Assembly (NCBI RefSeq): GCF_001307295.1
Contig: NZ_CP012700.1
Span: 1,987,001-2,051,000, forward strand
DNA from: Sphingopyxis macrogoltabida
GTDB lineage: Bacteria; Pseudomonadota; Alphaproteobacteria; Sphingomonadales; Sphingomonadaceae
Direction of reading: 5' to 3'
DNA: 64,000 bases
The notes below the pieces were generated by a model. That model did no database searches and was not told the origin of the DNA. It was given only the letters and a program-made list of their open reading frames with translations. Below are positions 1 to 8,083 of this stretch, one piece after another; within the stretch, counting starts at the first letter, position 1; each line of letters opens with the position of its first letter. The translations under genes were made by a program, and so were the position numbers.

Positions 1-566
1 TAGATGCGCTTGGGTTCGAGGAACACGACCGGGTCGTTATCCTCGATCGCCGCGATCAGCAGGCCCTTGGCATCATAGGGGTTCGACGGGATCACCGTCT
101 TGACGCCGCAGATGTGGGTCATGATGCTTTCGGGCGACTGGCTGTGCGTCTGGCCGCCAAAAATGCCGCCGCCGAACGGCGTGCGCACGGTCATCGGACA
201 GATGAAGTCGCCCGCCGAGCGATAGCGCAGCCGCGCCGCTTCGCTGACGAGCTGGTCGAGACCGGGATAGATATAGTCAGCGAACTGGATTTCGGGGACC
301 GGGCGCAGGCCATAGGCCCCCATGCCGACCGCGACGCCGATGATGCCGCATTCGTTGATCGGCGTGTCGAACACCCGCGTCTTGCCGTGCTTTTTCTGCA
401 GGCCCGCGGTGGCGCGGAAAACGCCGCCGAAAAAGCCGACGTCCTCGCCCATCACGACCATCTTGTCGTCACGCCCGAGCATGACGTCCATGGCGCTGTT
501 GATCGCCTCGATCATGTTCATCGTCTTGGTGGCGGTGCCCGCCACGGTATCGGTTTCGGCGCTCAT
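1..566 (-). CDS. bkdA2: 2-oxoisovalerate dehydrogenase E1 beta subunit (partial, 3' end outside window)
   Basis: The thiamine-dependent E1 component of the branched-chain 2-oxoacid dehydrogenase complex decarboxylates valine-, leucine- and isoleucine-derived 2-oxoacids in the cytosol; this is its beta chain. The visible N-terminal 188 codons contain the family blocks MGEDVG, FDTPINE and FADYIYP. The gene runs off the left edge, so roughly the C-terminal 40% is missing from the window. Its start overlaps the alpha-subunit stop. Two tandem ATGs (569 and 566) are possible, and the second is used here. The overlap implies translational coupling with bkdA1. Confidence 0.93.
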   Translation of the reverse strand, partial: MSAETDTVAGTATKTMNMIEAINSAMDVMLGRDDKMVVMGEDVGFFGGVFRATAGLQKKHGKTRVFDTPINECGIIGVAVGMGAYGLRPVPEIQFADYIYPGLDQLVSEAARLRYRSAGDFICPMTVRTPFGGGIFGGQTHSQSPESIMTHICGVKTVIPSNPYDAKGLLIAAIEDNDPVVFLEPKRI

Positions 567-1876
567 CATTCGGGCTTCCAGTTGGGGCCGAACTTGGCCT
601 CTTGCTCTGCCAGCATCTGCTTGCTCTGTTCCTTGAGGTGCCAGGGCATCTCTTCGAACACGTCCTGGAACATGGTTTCGAACGGCTGGTGCATGCCGTG
701 ACCCAAAATCCCGAGCTTTTCCGACTGTTTCTGGGTCGTCTTGACCAGATCGTCGAGTTCCTTGCGCAGCGCTTCCTGACGTTCGCCGTCCCATTCGCCG
801 AGCGTCTCGAGATGCTGGGCGAGGCGCGCGATCGGGTCACCGAACGGCCAGGCGGTCGCTTCGTCGGCGGCGCGATAGGCGCTCGGGTCATCCGAGGTGC
901 TATGGCCTTCGGCGCGGTAGGTGAAATGCTCGATCAGCGTCGGGCCGTTGTTCGTCCGCGCCCGGTCGGCCGCCCATTGCGTCGCGGCATAGACCGCAAG
1001 CGGATCATTGCCGTCGACGCGCAGCCCGGCGATGCCGTAACCGACCGCACGCGCCGCGAACGTCGTGCGTTCGCCGCCGGCAAAACCCGAAAAGCTGGAA
1101 ATCGCCCACTGGTTGTTGACGACGTTGAAGATGACCGGCGCATTATAGACAGTCGCAAAGGTCAGCGCCGAGTGGAAGTCGCCCTCGGCCGACGAGCCTT
1201 CGCCGCACCAGACGGTCGCGATCCGGCTGTCGCCTTTCGACGCCGAAGCCATCGCCCAGCCCACCGCCTGCGGATATTGCGTCGCGAGATTGCCCGAGAT
1301 GCTGAAAAAGCCATGCTCGGGCGCCGAATACATGATCGGCAACTGGCGGCCGAGCAGATGATCGCCGCGGTTCGAATAGATCTGGTTCATCATCTGGATC
1401 AGCGGATAATCACGCACGATCAGGATGCCCTGCTGGCGATAGCTCGGGAAACACATGTCGGACCGGTCGATCGCCATCGTCGAAGCGACCGAGGTCGCCT
1501 CCTCGCCCGTCGATTTCATGTAGAAGCTGGTCTTGCCCTGCCGTTGGGCGCGGAACATCCGATCGTCGAACGCGCGGACGAGCATCATATAGCGCAGCAT
1601 CGCGCGCAGGCGGTCGGGTGTCAGCTTCGGATCCCACGGGCCCTTCGCCTGTCCGTCGAAATCGAGCACCCGGACGAGGCCGTAGCAAAGGTCGCGCATC
1701 GCGTCGGGCTTGGTCGCTTCGCCGGGACGCGGCGTCGCGTCGACCGCAGGGATTGCGATATCGCCGAAATCGGGCGTGTCGCCGGGACGATAGCGCGGTT
1801 CCGGAATATGGAGCGACAGCGGCGGCAGGTTGCTCGCCGGGCGCCCCAAATTCGCCTTGGGAAGCGTCTCGGTCAT
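566..1876 (-). CDS. bkdA1: 2-oxoisovalerate dehydrogenase E1 alpha subunit
   Basis: Alpha chain of the branched-chain 2-oxoacid dehydrogenase E1, 436 aa, a normal length for BkdA1. It carries the E1-alpha thiamine diphosphate region: FPSYRQQG, then [11 protein letters not shown], then [10 protein letters not shown]. The C-terminus has the DDPSAYR loop typical of this branched-chain clade. First gene of the visible operon: 97 bases separate it from thyA upstream, and its stop overlaps the bkdA2 start. The order alpha, beta (then usually E2) fits the bkd operon. No regulator is visible. Confidence 0.94.
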   Translation of the reverse strand: MTETLPKANLGRPASNLPPLSLHIPEPRYRPGDTPDFGDIAIPAVDATPRPGEATKPDAMRDLCYGLVRVLDFDGQAKGPWDPKLTPDRLRAMLRYMMLVRAFDDRMFRAQRQGKTSFYMKSTGEEATSVASTMAIDRSDMCFPSYRQQGILIVRDYPLIQMMNQIYSNRGDHLLGRQLPIMYSAPEHGFFSISGNLATQYPQAVGWAMASASKGDSRIATVWCGEGSSAEGDFHSALTFATVYNAPVIFNVVNNQWAISSFSGFAGGERTTFAARAVGYGIAGLRVDGNDPLAVYAATQWAADRARTNNGPTLIEHFTYRAEGHSTSDDPSAYRAADEATAWPFGDPIARLAQHLETLGEWDGERQEALRKELDDLVKTTQKQSEKLGILGHGMHQPFETMFQDVFEEMPWHLKEQSKQMLAEQEAKFGPNWKPE

Positions 1877-1973
1877 CTCTTCATCCCTTCGCGGAGCGAA
1901 TCATTGCTCCGTTTATTAATATTTCAACGTGACGACATATTATTACCGACACGAAGGCATTGCAATGCCCGCC

Positions 1974-2909
1974 TCACACGGCGACGGGCGCGGAAATATG
2001 CGCTTGCGGCGCATAGGATTCGACGGCGAAATCCTCGAATTTATAGTCGAAAATGCTGTCCGGCCGGCGCAGGATGCGCAGCTTCGGGGCGCCATCGGGT
2101 ACGCGCGACAGCTGTTGCTCCACCAGCTCCTGATGGTTGAGGTACAGATGGACGTCGCCGCCGGTCCAGACGAGCTCGTGCGCAGTGAGATCGCATTGCT
2201 GCGCGATCATCCGCGTCAGCAACGCCGCCTCGAACACGTTGAAGGCGAAGCCGAGGCCGAGGTCGCACGAACGCTGGAAGAGCAGGCACGACAGCCCGCC
2301 GTCGCTACGCACGTGGAATTGATAGGTCATGTGGCAGGGCGGCAGCGCCATCCGATCCAGATCGGCGACATTCCAACCCGTAAAGATATGGCGCCGCGAG
2401 CCCGGATTGCTCCGCAGCCCGTCGACCAGTGCCGCAATCTGGTTGTGTCCCTGCGCCGCGCGGCGGAAAAGCCCCTCGCCCGCCGCCTCGTAGCGCGGCC
2501 AGTTGACCCACTGGTGGCCATAGACCGGGCCGAGGTCGCCCCATTGCGTCGCAAAGGCTTCGTCGGCGATCACCCGCGCCTCGAAATCCTCGGCGCTGAT
2601 CGCTTCGCCAGTTTCGCGGCGATATTTTTCCAGCGGCCAGTCGGTCCAGATCCGCACCCCCTGCGCAACCAGCGGCCGGATATTGGTGTCGCCGGTCAGG
2701 AACCACAGCAGTTCGCGGAGCGCGGTCTTCCAATAGACGCGCTTGGTCGTCAGCAGCGGAATCGCGTCATCGCGCAGTGAGAATCGCATTGTCTCGCCGA
2801 ACAGCGATCGCGTACCGACGCCAGTACGATCGACGCGTTCGTCGCCCTCCACCCAGATGCGGCGCATCAGGTCGAGATATTGCAGCTCATAATGGATGGA
2901 ATCAGGCAA
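1974..2909 (-). CDS. thyA: thymidylate synthase
   Basis: Makes dTMP from dUMP with methylene-tetrahydrofolate. Family blocks are all present: DRTGVGT near the N-terminus, LLTTKRVYWK, WGDLGPVYGHQW, and the active-site ALPPCHMTYQF whose Cys is the nucleophile, with the dUMP-binding QRSCDLGLG stretch after it. The frame stays open to 3047, but that extension is arginine-rich and unlike ThyA. A TTG at 2909 follows a GGGAG Shine-Dalgarno sequence at good spacing and gives 311 aa starting MPDSIHYELQY, so TTG is chosen. Divergent from the RadC-like gene. Confidence 0.93.
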   Translation of the reverse strand: MPDSIHYELQYLDLMRRIWVEGDERVDRTGVGTRSLFGETMRFSLRDDAIPLLTTKRVYWKTALRELLWFLTGDTNIRPLVAQGVRIWTDWPLEKYRRETGEAISAEDFEARVIADEAFATQWGDLGPVYGHQWVNWPRYEAAGEGLFRRAAQGHNQIAALVDGLRSNPGSRRHIFTGWNVADLDRMALPPCHMTYQFHVRSDGGLSCLLFQRSCDLGLGFAFNVFEAALLTRMIAQQCDLTAHELVWTGGDVHLYLNHQELVEQQLSRVPDGAPKLRILRRPDSIFDYKFEDFAVESYAPQAHISAPVAV

Positions 2910-3051
2910 GAGTCGCTCCCGGGTCTGGAAGCTCTTTGCTAGGCTTCGCGCGGGTGAGCGACAAGGGCGCGGCGAACGCCATCGCTTCCATATATCCGAT
3001 ATGGCGCGGCCCGCGGTTGGACTTTGCCGCGCGGCATGCATGGTCACGGAA

Positions 3052-3480
3052 ATGACCCTTCATGAGCCCGTCGGCCAACGGCTCGATCCGCTGGCGCCGC
3101 CCGGATTTGTCGCGCGCCAATCCGAGGACGGTATCGCGTGCGAGCTGCTGCGCCCGCATTTCCCGCCCGACCGCGAAACGCTCCTGCTGGCCGGATTCGA
3201 CGGTTACGAGCGGCTGGTGCGGCTGGAACAGGCAGAAGGCGACCGCAGCGGCCGCTGCATCATCTATCCGCAGAGCTGGCGCAGCTTGCTGTGCAGCGGC
3301 GTCGTCCGCGTCCTGATGGCGCACAACCACCCCTCGGGCATCGCCCGGCCGAGCGATGCCGACCGCCGCTGCACGCAGGAAGCGGCGCTTTTCCTGCGCA
3401 CGCTGGACGTCGAGCTGGTCGATCATCTGATTTTCGTCGAGAGCGGTCATTTCAGCTTCCGCCGTGCAGAATTACTGTAG
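3052..3480 (+). CDS. short RadC-like JAB/JAMM domain protein
   Basis: 142-aa protein holding the JAMM metal-binding signature H-N-H-P-S-G followed by P-S-D-A-D, the pattern of RadC-family proteins. Full RadC is about 220 aa with an N-terminal helix-hairpin-helix DNA-binding domain. Here only the JAB domain and a short lead are present, so it may be a truncated or free-standing JAB domain. RadC's biochemical role is uncertain in general, so no reaction is assigned. The start could also be the in-frame ATG at 3040. Neither has a strong Shine-Dalgarno sequence. Lies between thyA (divergent) and tRNA-Pro. Confidence 0.8.
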   Translation: MTLHEPVGQRLDPLAPPGFVARQSEDGIACELLRPHFPPDRETLLLAGFDGYERLVRLEQAEGDRSGRCIIYPQSWRSLLCSGVVRVLMAHNHPSGIARPSDADRRCTQEAALFLRTLDVELVDHLIFVESGHFSFRRAELL

Positions 3481-3587
3481 AAACGGCAATCGCGCCGAAT
3501 GTGCCGATTGACGCTTGAAGTTCGCAGATTGCGCGTCTAGAGGACCGCCCTGCCTTCGCGGCGACCCCGGTCGGCGCGCAGATCGGT

Positions 3588-3664
3588 CGGGGAGTAGCTC
3601 AGCCTGGTAGAGCACTGTCTTCGGGAGGCAGGGGCCGGAGGTTCGAATCCTCTCTCCCCGACCA
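3588..3664 (+). tRNA. tRNA-Pro (anticodon CGG)
   Basis: 77-nt cloverleaf. Acceptor stem CGGGGAG pairs with CTCCCCG, discriminator A, and CCA is encoded. Anticodon stem CTGTC/GGCAG closes a 7-base loop with anticodon CGG, which reads the CCG proline codon common in this GC-rich genome. The T-loop TTCGAAT is intact. Confidence 0.95.
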
Positions 3665-3701
3665 ATTTCTTCTCTAATTGAAGATTTTACGCTGCTTCGT
3701 C

Positions 3702-3730
3702 TTGTAACGCGGCGCATTACACCCTAAATA
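3702..3730 (+). promoter_or_regulatory. putative promoter of the small RNA candidate
   Basis: TTGTAA (3702-3707), a 17-base spacer, then TAAATA (3725-3730), which is sigma-70-like geometry. It lies 38 bases after tRNA-Pro and about 110 bases before a strong terminator with no coding frame between them. Inferred by eye only. Confidence 0.35.
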
Positions 3731-3736
3731 AGTTGC

Positions 3737-3848
3737 ACGCCGCTATGGTTTTCCCCCTTTCCATCGCGGTGAGTGCCCCGTCCCTGTGACGCGGGTGCGT
3801 CCTCCCTGGACCCTGGCCACCCCGTACTTCGGTATGGGGTGGTTTTTT
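3737..3848 (+). ncRNA. candidate small RNA with intrinsic terminator
   Basis: About 110 nt between a promoter-like pair and an intrinsic terminator. The terminator is an 11-bp stem (CCACCCCGTAC with GTATGGGGTGG), a TTCG tetraloop, and six T. The body is C-rich, with a CCTCCC motif (3801-3806) that could pair with Shine-Dalgarno sequences, as known for several alphaproteobacterial sRNAs. It does not resemble SRP RNA, 6S, tmRNA or RNase P. An alternative reading is a long 3' trailer of tRNA-Pro. The T-run overlaps the hutG stop codon on the other strand. Confidence 0.4.
3817..3848 (+). terminator. Rho-independent terminator (TTCG tetraloop)
   Basis: An 11-bp GC-rich stem, TTCG loop and T6 tail. 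It ends the tRNA-Pro or small-RNA transcript and faces hutG. Confidence 0.85.
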
Positions 3849-4722
3849 ATTCGGCAGCGAGCGGCGGAACTTCGGCTGCCGGCGACACCAGAGCCGCGCG
3901 CTTCACAAGTTCCGCAAACCATTCCGAAATCGGCGCCAGCCGCGCCGGATCGGGCGACCGGTCCGGCGTCAGATAGAGGCTGCGGTCGATTTCGATCTGC
4001 ACCGCGTGGATCCCCCGTTCGGGCCGCCCGTGCGTCCGGACGATGTGCCCGCCCGCATAGGGCTGGTTGCGCGTCACCGGAACCTCCAGCCGCGTCGCCG
4101 CTTCGACGATCAGCTCGACGAGCGACGCTCCCGCGGTAGCGCCGAAGCGGTCGCCGATCACGATACGTGCGCCATGCCCCGGCTGCCCGGCCGGAATTGG
4201 CGGCATGCTGTGAAGATCGATCAAGATCGCATAGCCGAAACGATCGTACGCCGCCGCCAGCTCTTCGGCGAGCGCCGCCTGATAGGGGCGATGGAAGGAT
4301 TCGAGACGCCAGTGAAGCCCGGCGCGGTCGATCGGCCGTTTCCACAAGGGGCCACAATCGGCGAGCCGCGTCGGCACAACCCCCAGCCCGGCGCGCTCCT
4401 TGCGGCCCGGTGCGGAAAACTGCGCGCGAAGCGGAATCGCAACCTCGCCCGGCGCCATCTGGTTTTCACCGCGATTGCAATCGGCGACGGCGCGGGCCCA
4501 CAATGCCTGCACGACGGTCGCGCCGGCCGTGCAGGCACCCGAAGCGATCAGGTCGCACCAGCCATCCTCGAGCCGTTCGAGTTCGGGGCGCCCGACTCGT
4601 GCTGCGGCCAGAATTTCGGGTGGATAGATTCGTCCGGCGTGGGGAATGGACACGATAACCGGTCCGTTTGCCGCGGGTCGATTGACAGCGATGGCGGCCG
4701 GCGGGATGGTGCGGTGCGGCAT
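3847..4722 (-). CDS. hutG: N-formylglutamate amidohydrolase family protein
   Basis: Hydrolyses N-formyl-L-glutamate to formate and glutamate, the last step of one histidine-degradation route. The protein has the family's SIPHAGR block near the N-terminus, then EDGWCDL, and the metal-binding DLHSMPP in the middle. 291 aa from ATG 4722. An in-frame start at 4761 would add 13 residues that do not look like the family. No other hut gene is adjacent, and in alphaproteobacteria this gene often sits beside cpdR as here, so its substrate in vivo may differ. Confidence 0.85.
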   Translation of the reverse strand: MPHRTIPPAAIAVNRPAANGPVIVSIPHAGRIYPPEILAAARVGRPELERLEDGWCDLIASGACTAGATVVQALWARAVADCNRGENQMAPGEVAIPLRAQFSAPGRKERAGLGVVPTRLADCGPLWKRPIDRAGLHWRLESFHRPYQAALAEELAAAYDRFGYAILIDLHSMPPIPAGQPGHGARIVIGDRFGATAGASLVELIVEAATRLEVPVTRNQPYAGGHIVRTHGRPERGIHAVQIEIDRSLYLTPDRSPDPARLAPISEWFAELVKRAALVSPAAEVPPLAAE

Positions 4723-4861
4723 TTGGCGAAGGTGGCAAAAAAGGTTCGCGAAATCCAGCACGCACCGGAATTTGTTAAATCTCTCGCGCTATGACACGAC
4801 TTCAGATTGGAGCGGCAGGCAATAGCCGGCGCCGCCGAGGGACCGGGGACAGACGTTCGAC

Positions 4862-5239
4862 ATGATTCGCATTTTGCTGGCCGAAGACGACGATGTGATG
4901 CGCGAGTATCTGGCGCGGGCGCTGACCAGCGCCGGTTACCATGTCACCGCGGTCGACCGCGGCACCGAAGCCGTCCCCTATATCGATTCGGGTACCTTCG
5001 ACCTGCTGCTGTCCGATATCGTCATGCCCGAAATGGACGGGATCGAACTCGCCCAGCATACGGCCAAGGTCGCGCCGCAGACACAGGTCATGTTTATCAC
5101 GGGCTTCGCCGCGGTATCGCTGCGCGCCGAAGAAAATGTGCCGCAGGCGAAATTGCTGTCGAAGCCTTTCCACCTCAAGGATCTGGTGCGCGAGGTCGAC
5201 AATCTGTTCGGCCGGGCCGACCGGTCGAGCCAACAATAA
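4862..5239 (+). CDS. cpdR: cell-cycle response regulator CpdR
   Basis: Single-domain response regulator, 125 aa: receiver with acidic pocket AEDDD at 8-12, phospho-acceptor Asp52 in LLLSDIVMPEMDG, Thr in FITGF and Lys in LSKPF. There is no output domain. In Caulobacter-type alphaproteobacteria, unphosphorylated CpdR directs the ClpXP protease to cell-cycle substrates such as CtrA. Assignment rests on the CpdR-like sequence and on the conserved neighbourhood hutG-cpdR-tRNA-Val. Divergent from hutG with 139 bases between. Confidence 0.88.
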   Translation: MIRILLAEDDDVMREYLARALTSAGYHVTAVDRGTEAVPYIDSGTFDLLLSDIVMPEMDGIELAQHTAKVAPQTQVMFITGFAAVSLRAEENVPQAKLLSKPFHLKDLVREVDNLFGRADRSSQQ

Positions 5240-5310
5240 TAAGGTCGCGGCAAGCGAAGGGCTTGCCAAGCGATGCAGGGGATATTAGGGGGCGCGTCAC
5301 CCCAAGGGAT

Positions 5311-5385
5311 GGGCGTGTAGCTCAGTGGTAGAGCACTGTGTTGACATCGCAGGGGTCGCAAGTTCAATCCTTGCCACGCCCACCA
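5311..5385 (+). tRNA. tRNA-Val (anticodon GAC)
   Basis: 75-nt cloverleaf. Acceptor GGGCGTG pairs with CACGCCC, discriminator A, CCA encoded. Anticodon loop TTGACAT gives GAC. The T-loop TTCAATC is intact. 71 bases downstream of cpdR. Confidence 0.95.
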
Positions 5386-5386
5386 T

Positions 5387-5425
5387 TAAAAACGCCGCCA
5401 CCCGTCAGGGTTGGCGGCGTTTTTG
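5387..5425. terminator. bidirectional intrinsic terminator
   Basis: AACGCCGCCA pairs with TGGCGGCGTT around CCCGTCAGGGT, with an A-run before and a T-run after. It can stop tRNA-Val transcription on the plus strand and the SDR gene on the minus strand, whose stop codon is at 5429. Confidence 0.9.
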
Positions 5426-5428
5426 CGT

Positions 5429-6220
5429 TCAGGCCATTCCCTTTGCCAGATCGCCGCGCGAGGCGTCGCCGATCTGGCTGCCTCCGTCGCAATCGAGGAT
5501 CGTACCGGTGATATAGCCAGCCGCCGGCGAGCAGAGAAACACTGCCGATTCGGCGACCTCTCCGATTTCGCCCCAACGCTTCATCGCGATCCGGTCGTAA
5601 TGCGCCTGCCGCGAGGCGGCATCGGGTGCGAGCCGCGCCATACCCTCGGTTCCCTCGATCGGTCCCGGCGAAATGCCGTTGACGCGCACTTCGGGACCCC
5701 ATTCGAGGGCGAGGACGCGGATGAGCTGGTTGATCCCGGCCTTTGCGGCGCAGGCATGTGCTTGGAGCGCCGAGGCGTTGACCGCCTGCCCCGCCGTGAT
5801 CGCGATCAGCGACGCCCCCGGCCGATTGAGCAGGTCGTGACAGCCGCGGAAGACATTGAAGGTGCCGTTGAGATCGATGTCGACCACCGTGCGAAACGCA
5901 TTCGCCGACATGCCGAGTACGGGCGCGAGGAAATTGCCCGCCGCGCCCGATATGACGATATCCATCGGCCCGAGCTTGTCCGCGACGGTTTCCATCACGC
6001 CGCGAATCGCCGCATAATCCCGAACGTCGCCCGACAGGCCGATCGCGTCATGGCCGATCTCCGCCGCTGCGCGCTGCGCCTTTTCCGGATCACGGCCCGC
6101 TACGGCGACTTTGGCACCCAGTTCGGCAAAACGCTTCGCGATGCCGAGGTTGATACCGCTGGTGCCGCCGGCCACGAAGGCCGTCTTGCCCGCCAGCAAG
6201 TCGTCGCGAAACGTACTCAT
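5429..6220 (-). CDS. SDR oxidoreductase, peroxisomal-type 2,4-dienoyl-CoA reductase-like
   Basis: 263-aa short-chain dehydrogenase with the NADP-binding GGTSGINLGIA motif at the N-terminus. Several blocks match the 2,4-dienoyl-CoA reductase (DECR2) branch from memory: SGAAGNFLAP, DIDLNGTFNV, LALEWGPEVRVN and SPGPIEGTEG. Where ordinary SDRs have Tyr-x3-Lys it has HACAAK, so Tyr is absent while Lys remains; dienoyl-CoA reductases share this. Probable role: removing double bases at even carbons in unsaturated fatty-acid oxidation. Start chosen at 6220 after GAGAAGG; an upstream open extension is not SDR-like. Divergent from the hydrolase. Confidence 0.82.
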   Translation of the reverse strand: MSTFRDDLLAGKTAFVAGGTSGINLGIAKRFAELGAKVAVAGRDPEKAQRAAAEIGHDAIGLSGDVRDYAAIRGVMETVADKLGPMDIVISGAAGNFLAPVLGMSANAFRTVVDIDLNGTFNVFRGCHDLLNRPGASLIAITAGQAVNASALQAHACAAKAGINQLIRVLALEWGPEVRVNGISPGPIEGTEGMARLAPDAASRQAHYDRIAMKRWGEIGEVAESAVFLCSPAAGYITGTILDCDGGSQIGDASRGDLAKGMA

Positions 6221-6324
6221 AATCCTTCTCCCCGATGTGGTGATCCGCCGGCGCCGCGCGTGCGGGGTTGACGGAAATGAATCAGTCGCCTTTTGAAACC
6301 CGACAAGACAGCAAGGATGAAACG

Positions 6325-7191
6325 ATGGCAAGCGGCCCCACTTCGAACAGCTTCATTTCGCAGCGGCTGAAGCTCCACTATGCCGACTGGGGCAATCAGG
6401 ACGCGCCGCCGCTCTTGCTCGTCCACGGCGGGCGCGACCATTGCCGCAGCTGGGACTGGGTCGCCGAGCGATTGGCCGACCGCTATCATATCATCGCGCC
6501 CGACCTTCGCGGCCATGGCGACAGCGCCTGGTCGCCCGACGGCAATTACGAGATGGGCGCCTTCGTCTATGACCTCGCGCAATTGATCCATCAGCTCGAT
6601 CTCGCGCCGGTGACAATCGTCGCCCATTCGATGGGCGGCAATATCGCGACGCGCTATACCGGCCTCTATCCCGGCAATGTGAAGAAGCTGGTGTCGATCG
6701 AAGGCCTCGGCCCCTCGCCCGCAGTACAGGAAGAGCGGGCAAAGACGTCGTTCGACGAACGCATGCGGCAATGGATCGCCGACAAGAGGCATGCGGCGGG
6801 GCGCTCGCCGAAGCGTTACGCAACGCTCGACGACGCGCTGGCCCGCATGGCGGCGGAGAACAGCTATTTGACGCCCGAACAGGCGCGCCACCTGACCATC
6901 CACGGCATCAACCGCAACGAGGACGGAAGCTGGAGCTGGAAGTTCGACAATTATCTGAACATCTGGACGATCTTCGACATGCCGCAGGACGATCTGCACC
7001 GGCTGTGGGCGAATATCACCTGCCCGACATTGCTGCTGTACGGCGCCGATAGCTGGGCATCGAACCCCGAGAAGGACGGGCGGATCGAGCATTTCAGCAC
7101 CGCGAAAGTGATCGAGTTCGAAAATGCCGGACACTGGCTCCACCACGACCAGTTCGACCGGTTCATGTCCACGCTAGACGAATTCCTCTAA
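6325..7191 (+). CDS. alpha/beta hydrolase
   Basis: 288-aa alpha/beta-hydrolase fold protein. It has the oxyanion-hole LLLVHGGRDHCRSW, the nucleophile elbow VAHSMGG, a strand carrying LLLYGADSW for the acid, and NAGHWLHHD for the catalytic His, so the triad is complete. Substrate cannot be told. Divergent from the dienoyl-CoA-reductase-like gene, so acyl-ester or thioester chemistry is possible but unproven. Start chosen at ATG 6325 with AAGGA seven bases upstream; earlier ATGs at 6268 and 6277 lack one. Confidence 0.85.
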   Translation: MASGPTSNSFISQRLKLHYADWGNQDAPPLLLVHGGRDHCRSWDWVAERLADRYHIIAPDLRGHGDSAWSPDGNYEMGAFVYDLAQLIHQLDLAPVTIVAHSMGGNIATRYTGLYPGNVKKLVSIEGLGPSPAVQEERAKTSFDERMRQWIADKRHAAGRSPKRYATLDDALARMAAENSYLTPEQARHLTIHGINRNEDGSWSWKFDNYLNIWTIFDMPQDDLHRLWANITCPTLLLYGADSWASNPEKDGRIEHFSTAKVIEFENAGHWLHHDQFDRFMSTLDEFL

Positions 7192-7237
7192 ACCCCGTCC
7201 GTTGCGCGTGACGGGCACGCGCGTCGAGGCGGCGTCG

Positions 7238-7969
7238 ATGGCCTATACGGGGCAGATTTCAGCACGGCAGCGAATCGCGGCAGGAAGCGGCGCCTTGCTG
7301 GCGGTCGCCGCGGTCGGCTTCGGGCTCGTGACCGGGCTGGACCTCCATGTCGTTCGCAAGCTGAGCGAAGCGATTACGGCGATCGCAATCCCAGCACCGA
7401 AACCGTCCCCCGAAACGGTCGTGCCTCCGGAAAAGCCGAGCGAAAAGGCAAGCGGTAAAGCCGCGCCGGCCAATCGCCACGCCAAAGCGGCAGCGATAGT
7501 CGCGCCGAAACCCAAAATCCCGCCACTGGTGCCGCCGCCCGTGGCGGCCGCCTCGCATCCTGGCACCGGCAGCGATGCGTCGGCGGGAGCGGCGCCGATC
7601 CCCGGCCCCGGTTCGGGCGCCGGCGGGACCGGTGACGGGACGGGGACCGGCGGCGCGGGCAAAGGTACCGGCTCGGGCGGCACGCGCCCGGTCTGGCGCA
7701 GCGGCCGGATCGACGACGACGATTATCCGGCCGCAGCGAGCCGGGCGAAGATCGGCGGCGAAGTCGAGACTCTCTTCACCATCCTGCCCACCGGACGCGT
7801 TACCGGGTGCCGCGTGACGCGGTCGAGCGGCGACGCCTCGCTCGACGCCACGACCTGCCGCCTGATCGAAAAGCGCTTCCGCTTCAGACCGGCAACCAAC
7901 GCGAGCGGCGAACCCATCGCCAGCCAATATGGCTGGCGGCAAAGCTGGTGGCTCGAGCGCAGACGCTGA
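7238..7969 (+). CDS. TonB family energy transducer
   Basis: 243-aa TonB-like protein that would couple the inner-membrane proton gradient to outer-membrane receptors. It has one N-terminal membrane segment (GALLAVAAVGFGLVTGL), a Pro/Lys/Ala-rich periplasmic span, a Gly/Thr-rich linker around residues 105-150, and a C-terminal TonB domain with YPAAASRAKIGGEV and CRVTRSSGDASLD. Start at ATG 7238 (MAYTGQ) gives a short cytoplasmic tail. It lies just before the siderophore receptor gene, whose transport it probably powers. The Fur-like box is after this gene, so it may have its own promoter. Confidence 0.85.
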   Translation: MAYTGQISARQRIAAGSGALLAVAAVGFGLVTGLDLHVVRKLSEAITAIAIPAPKPSPETVVPPEKPSEKASGKAAPANRHAKAAAIVAPKPKIPPLVPPPVAAASHPGTGSDASAGAAPIPGPGSGAGGTGDGTGTGGAGKGTGSGGTRPVWRSGRIDDDDYPAAASRAKIGGEVETLFTILPTGRVTGCRVTRSSGDASLDATTCRLIEKRFRFRPATNASGEPIASQYGWRQSWWLERRR

Positions 7970-8003
7970 CGCGAAGCATCGATTTGCGACAAGTTGCGAC
8001 TTT

Positions 8004-8023
8004 ATCGAGAACGATTCTCAATT
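8004..8023 (+). promoter_or_regulatory. Fur-like iron box upstream of the siderophore receptor
   Basis: Contains the inverted repeat GAGAA-CGA-TTCTC (8007-8019). The same 20 bases occur at 14204-14223 ahead of the PepSY/ApbE operon. It lies 60 bases before the GTG start of a TonB-dependent receptor, as expected for iron repression. Confidence 0.75.
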
Positions 8024-8083
8024 TCATTGACTTTGCAACAGACTCGCAATAGCGGGCACCCGTCAATAACAAGGGGGTTCACC

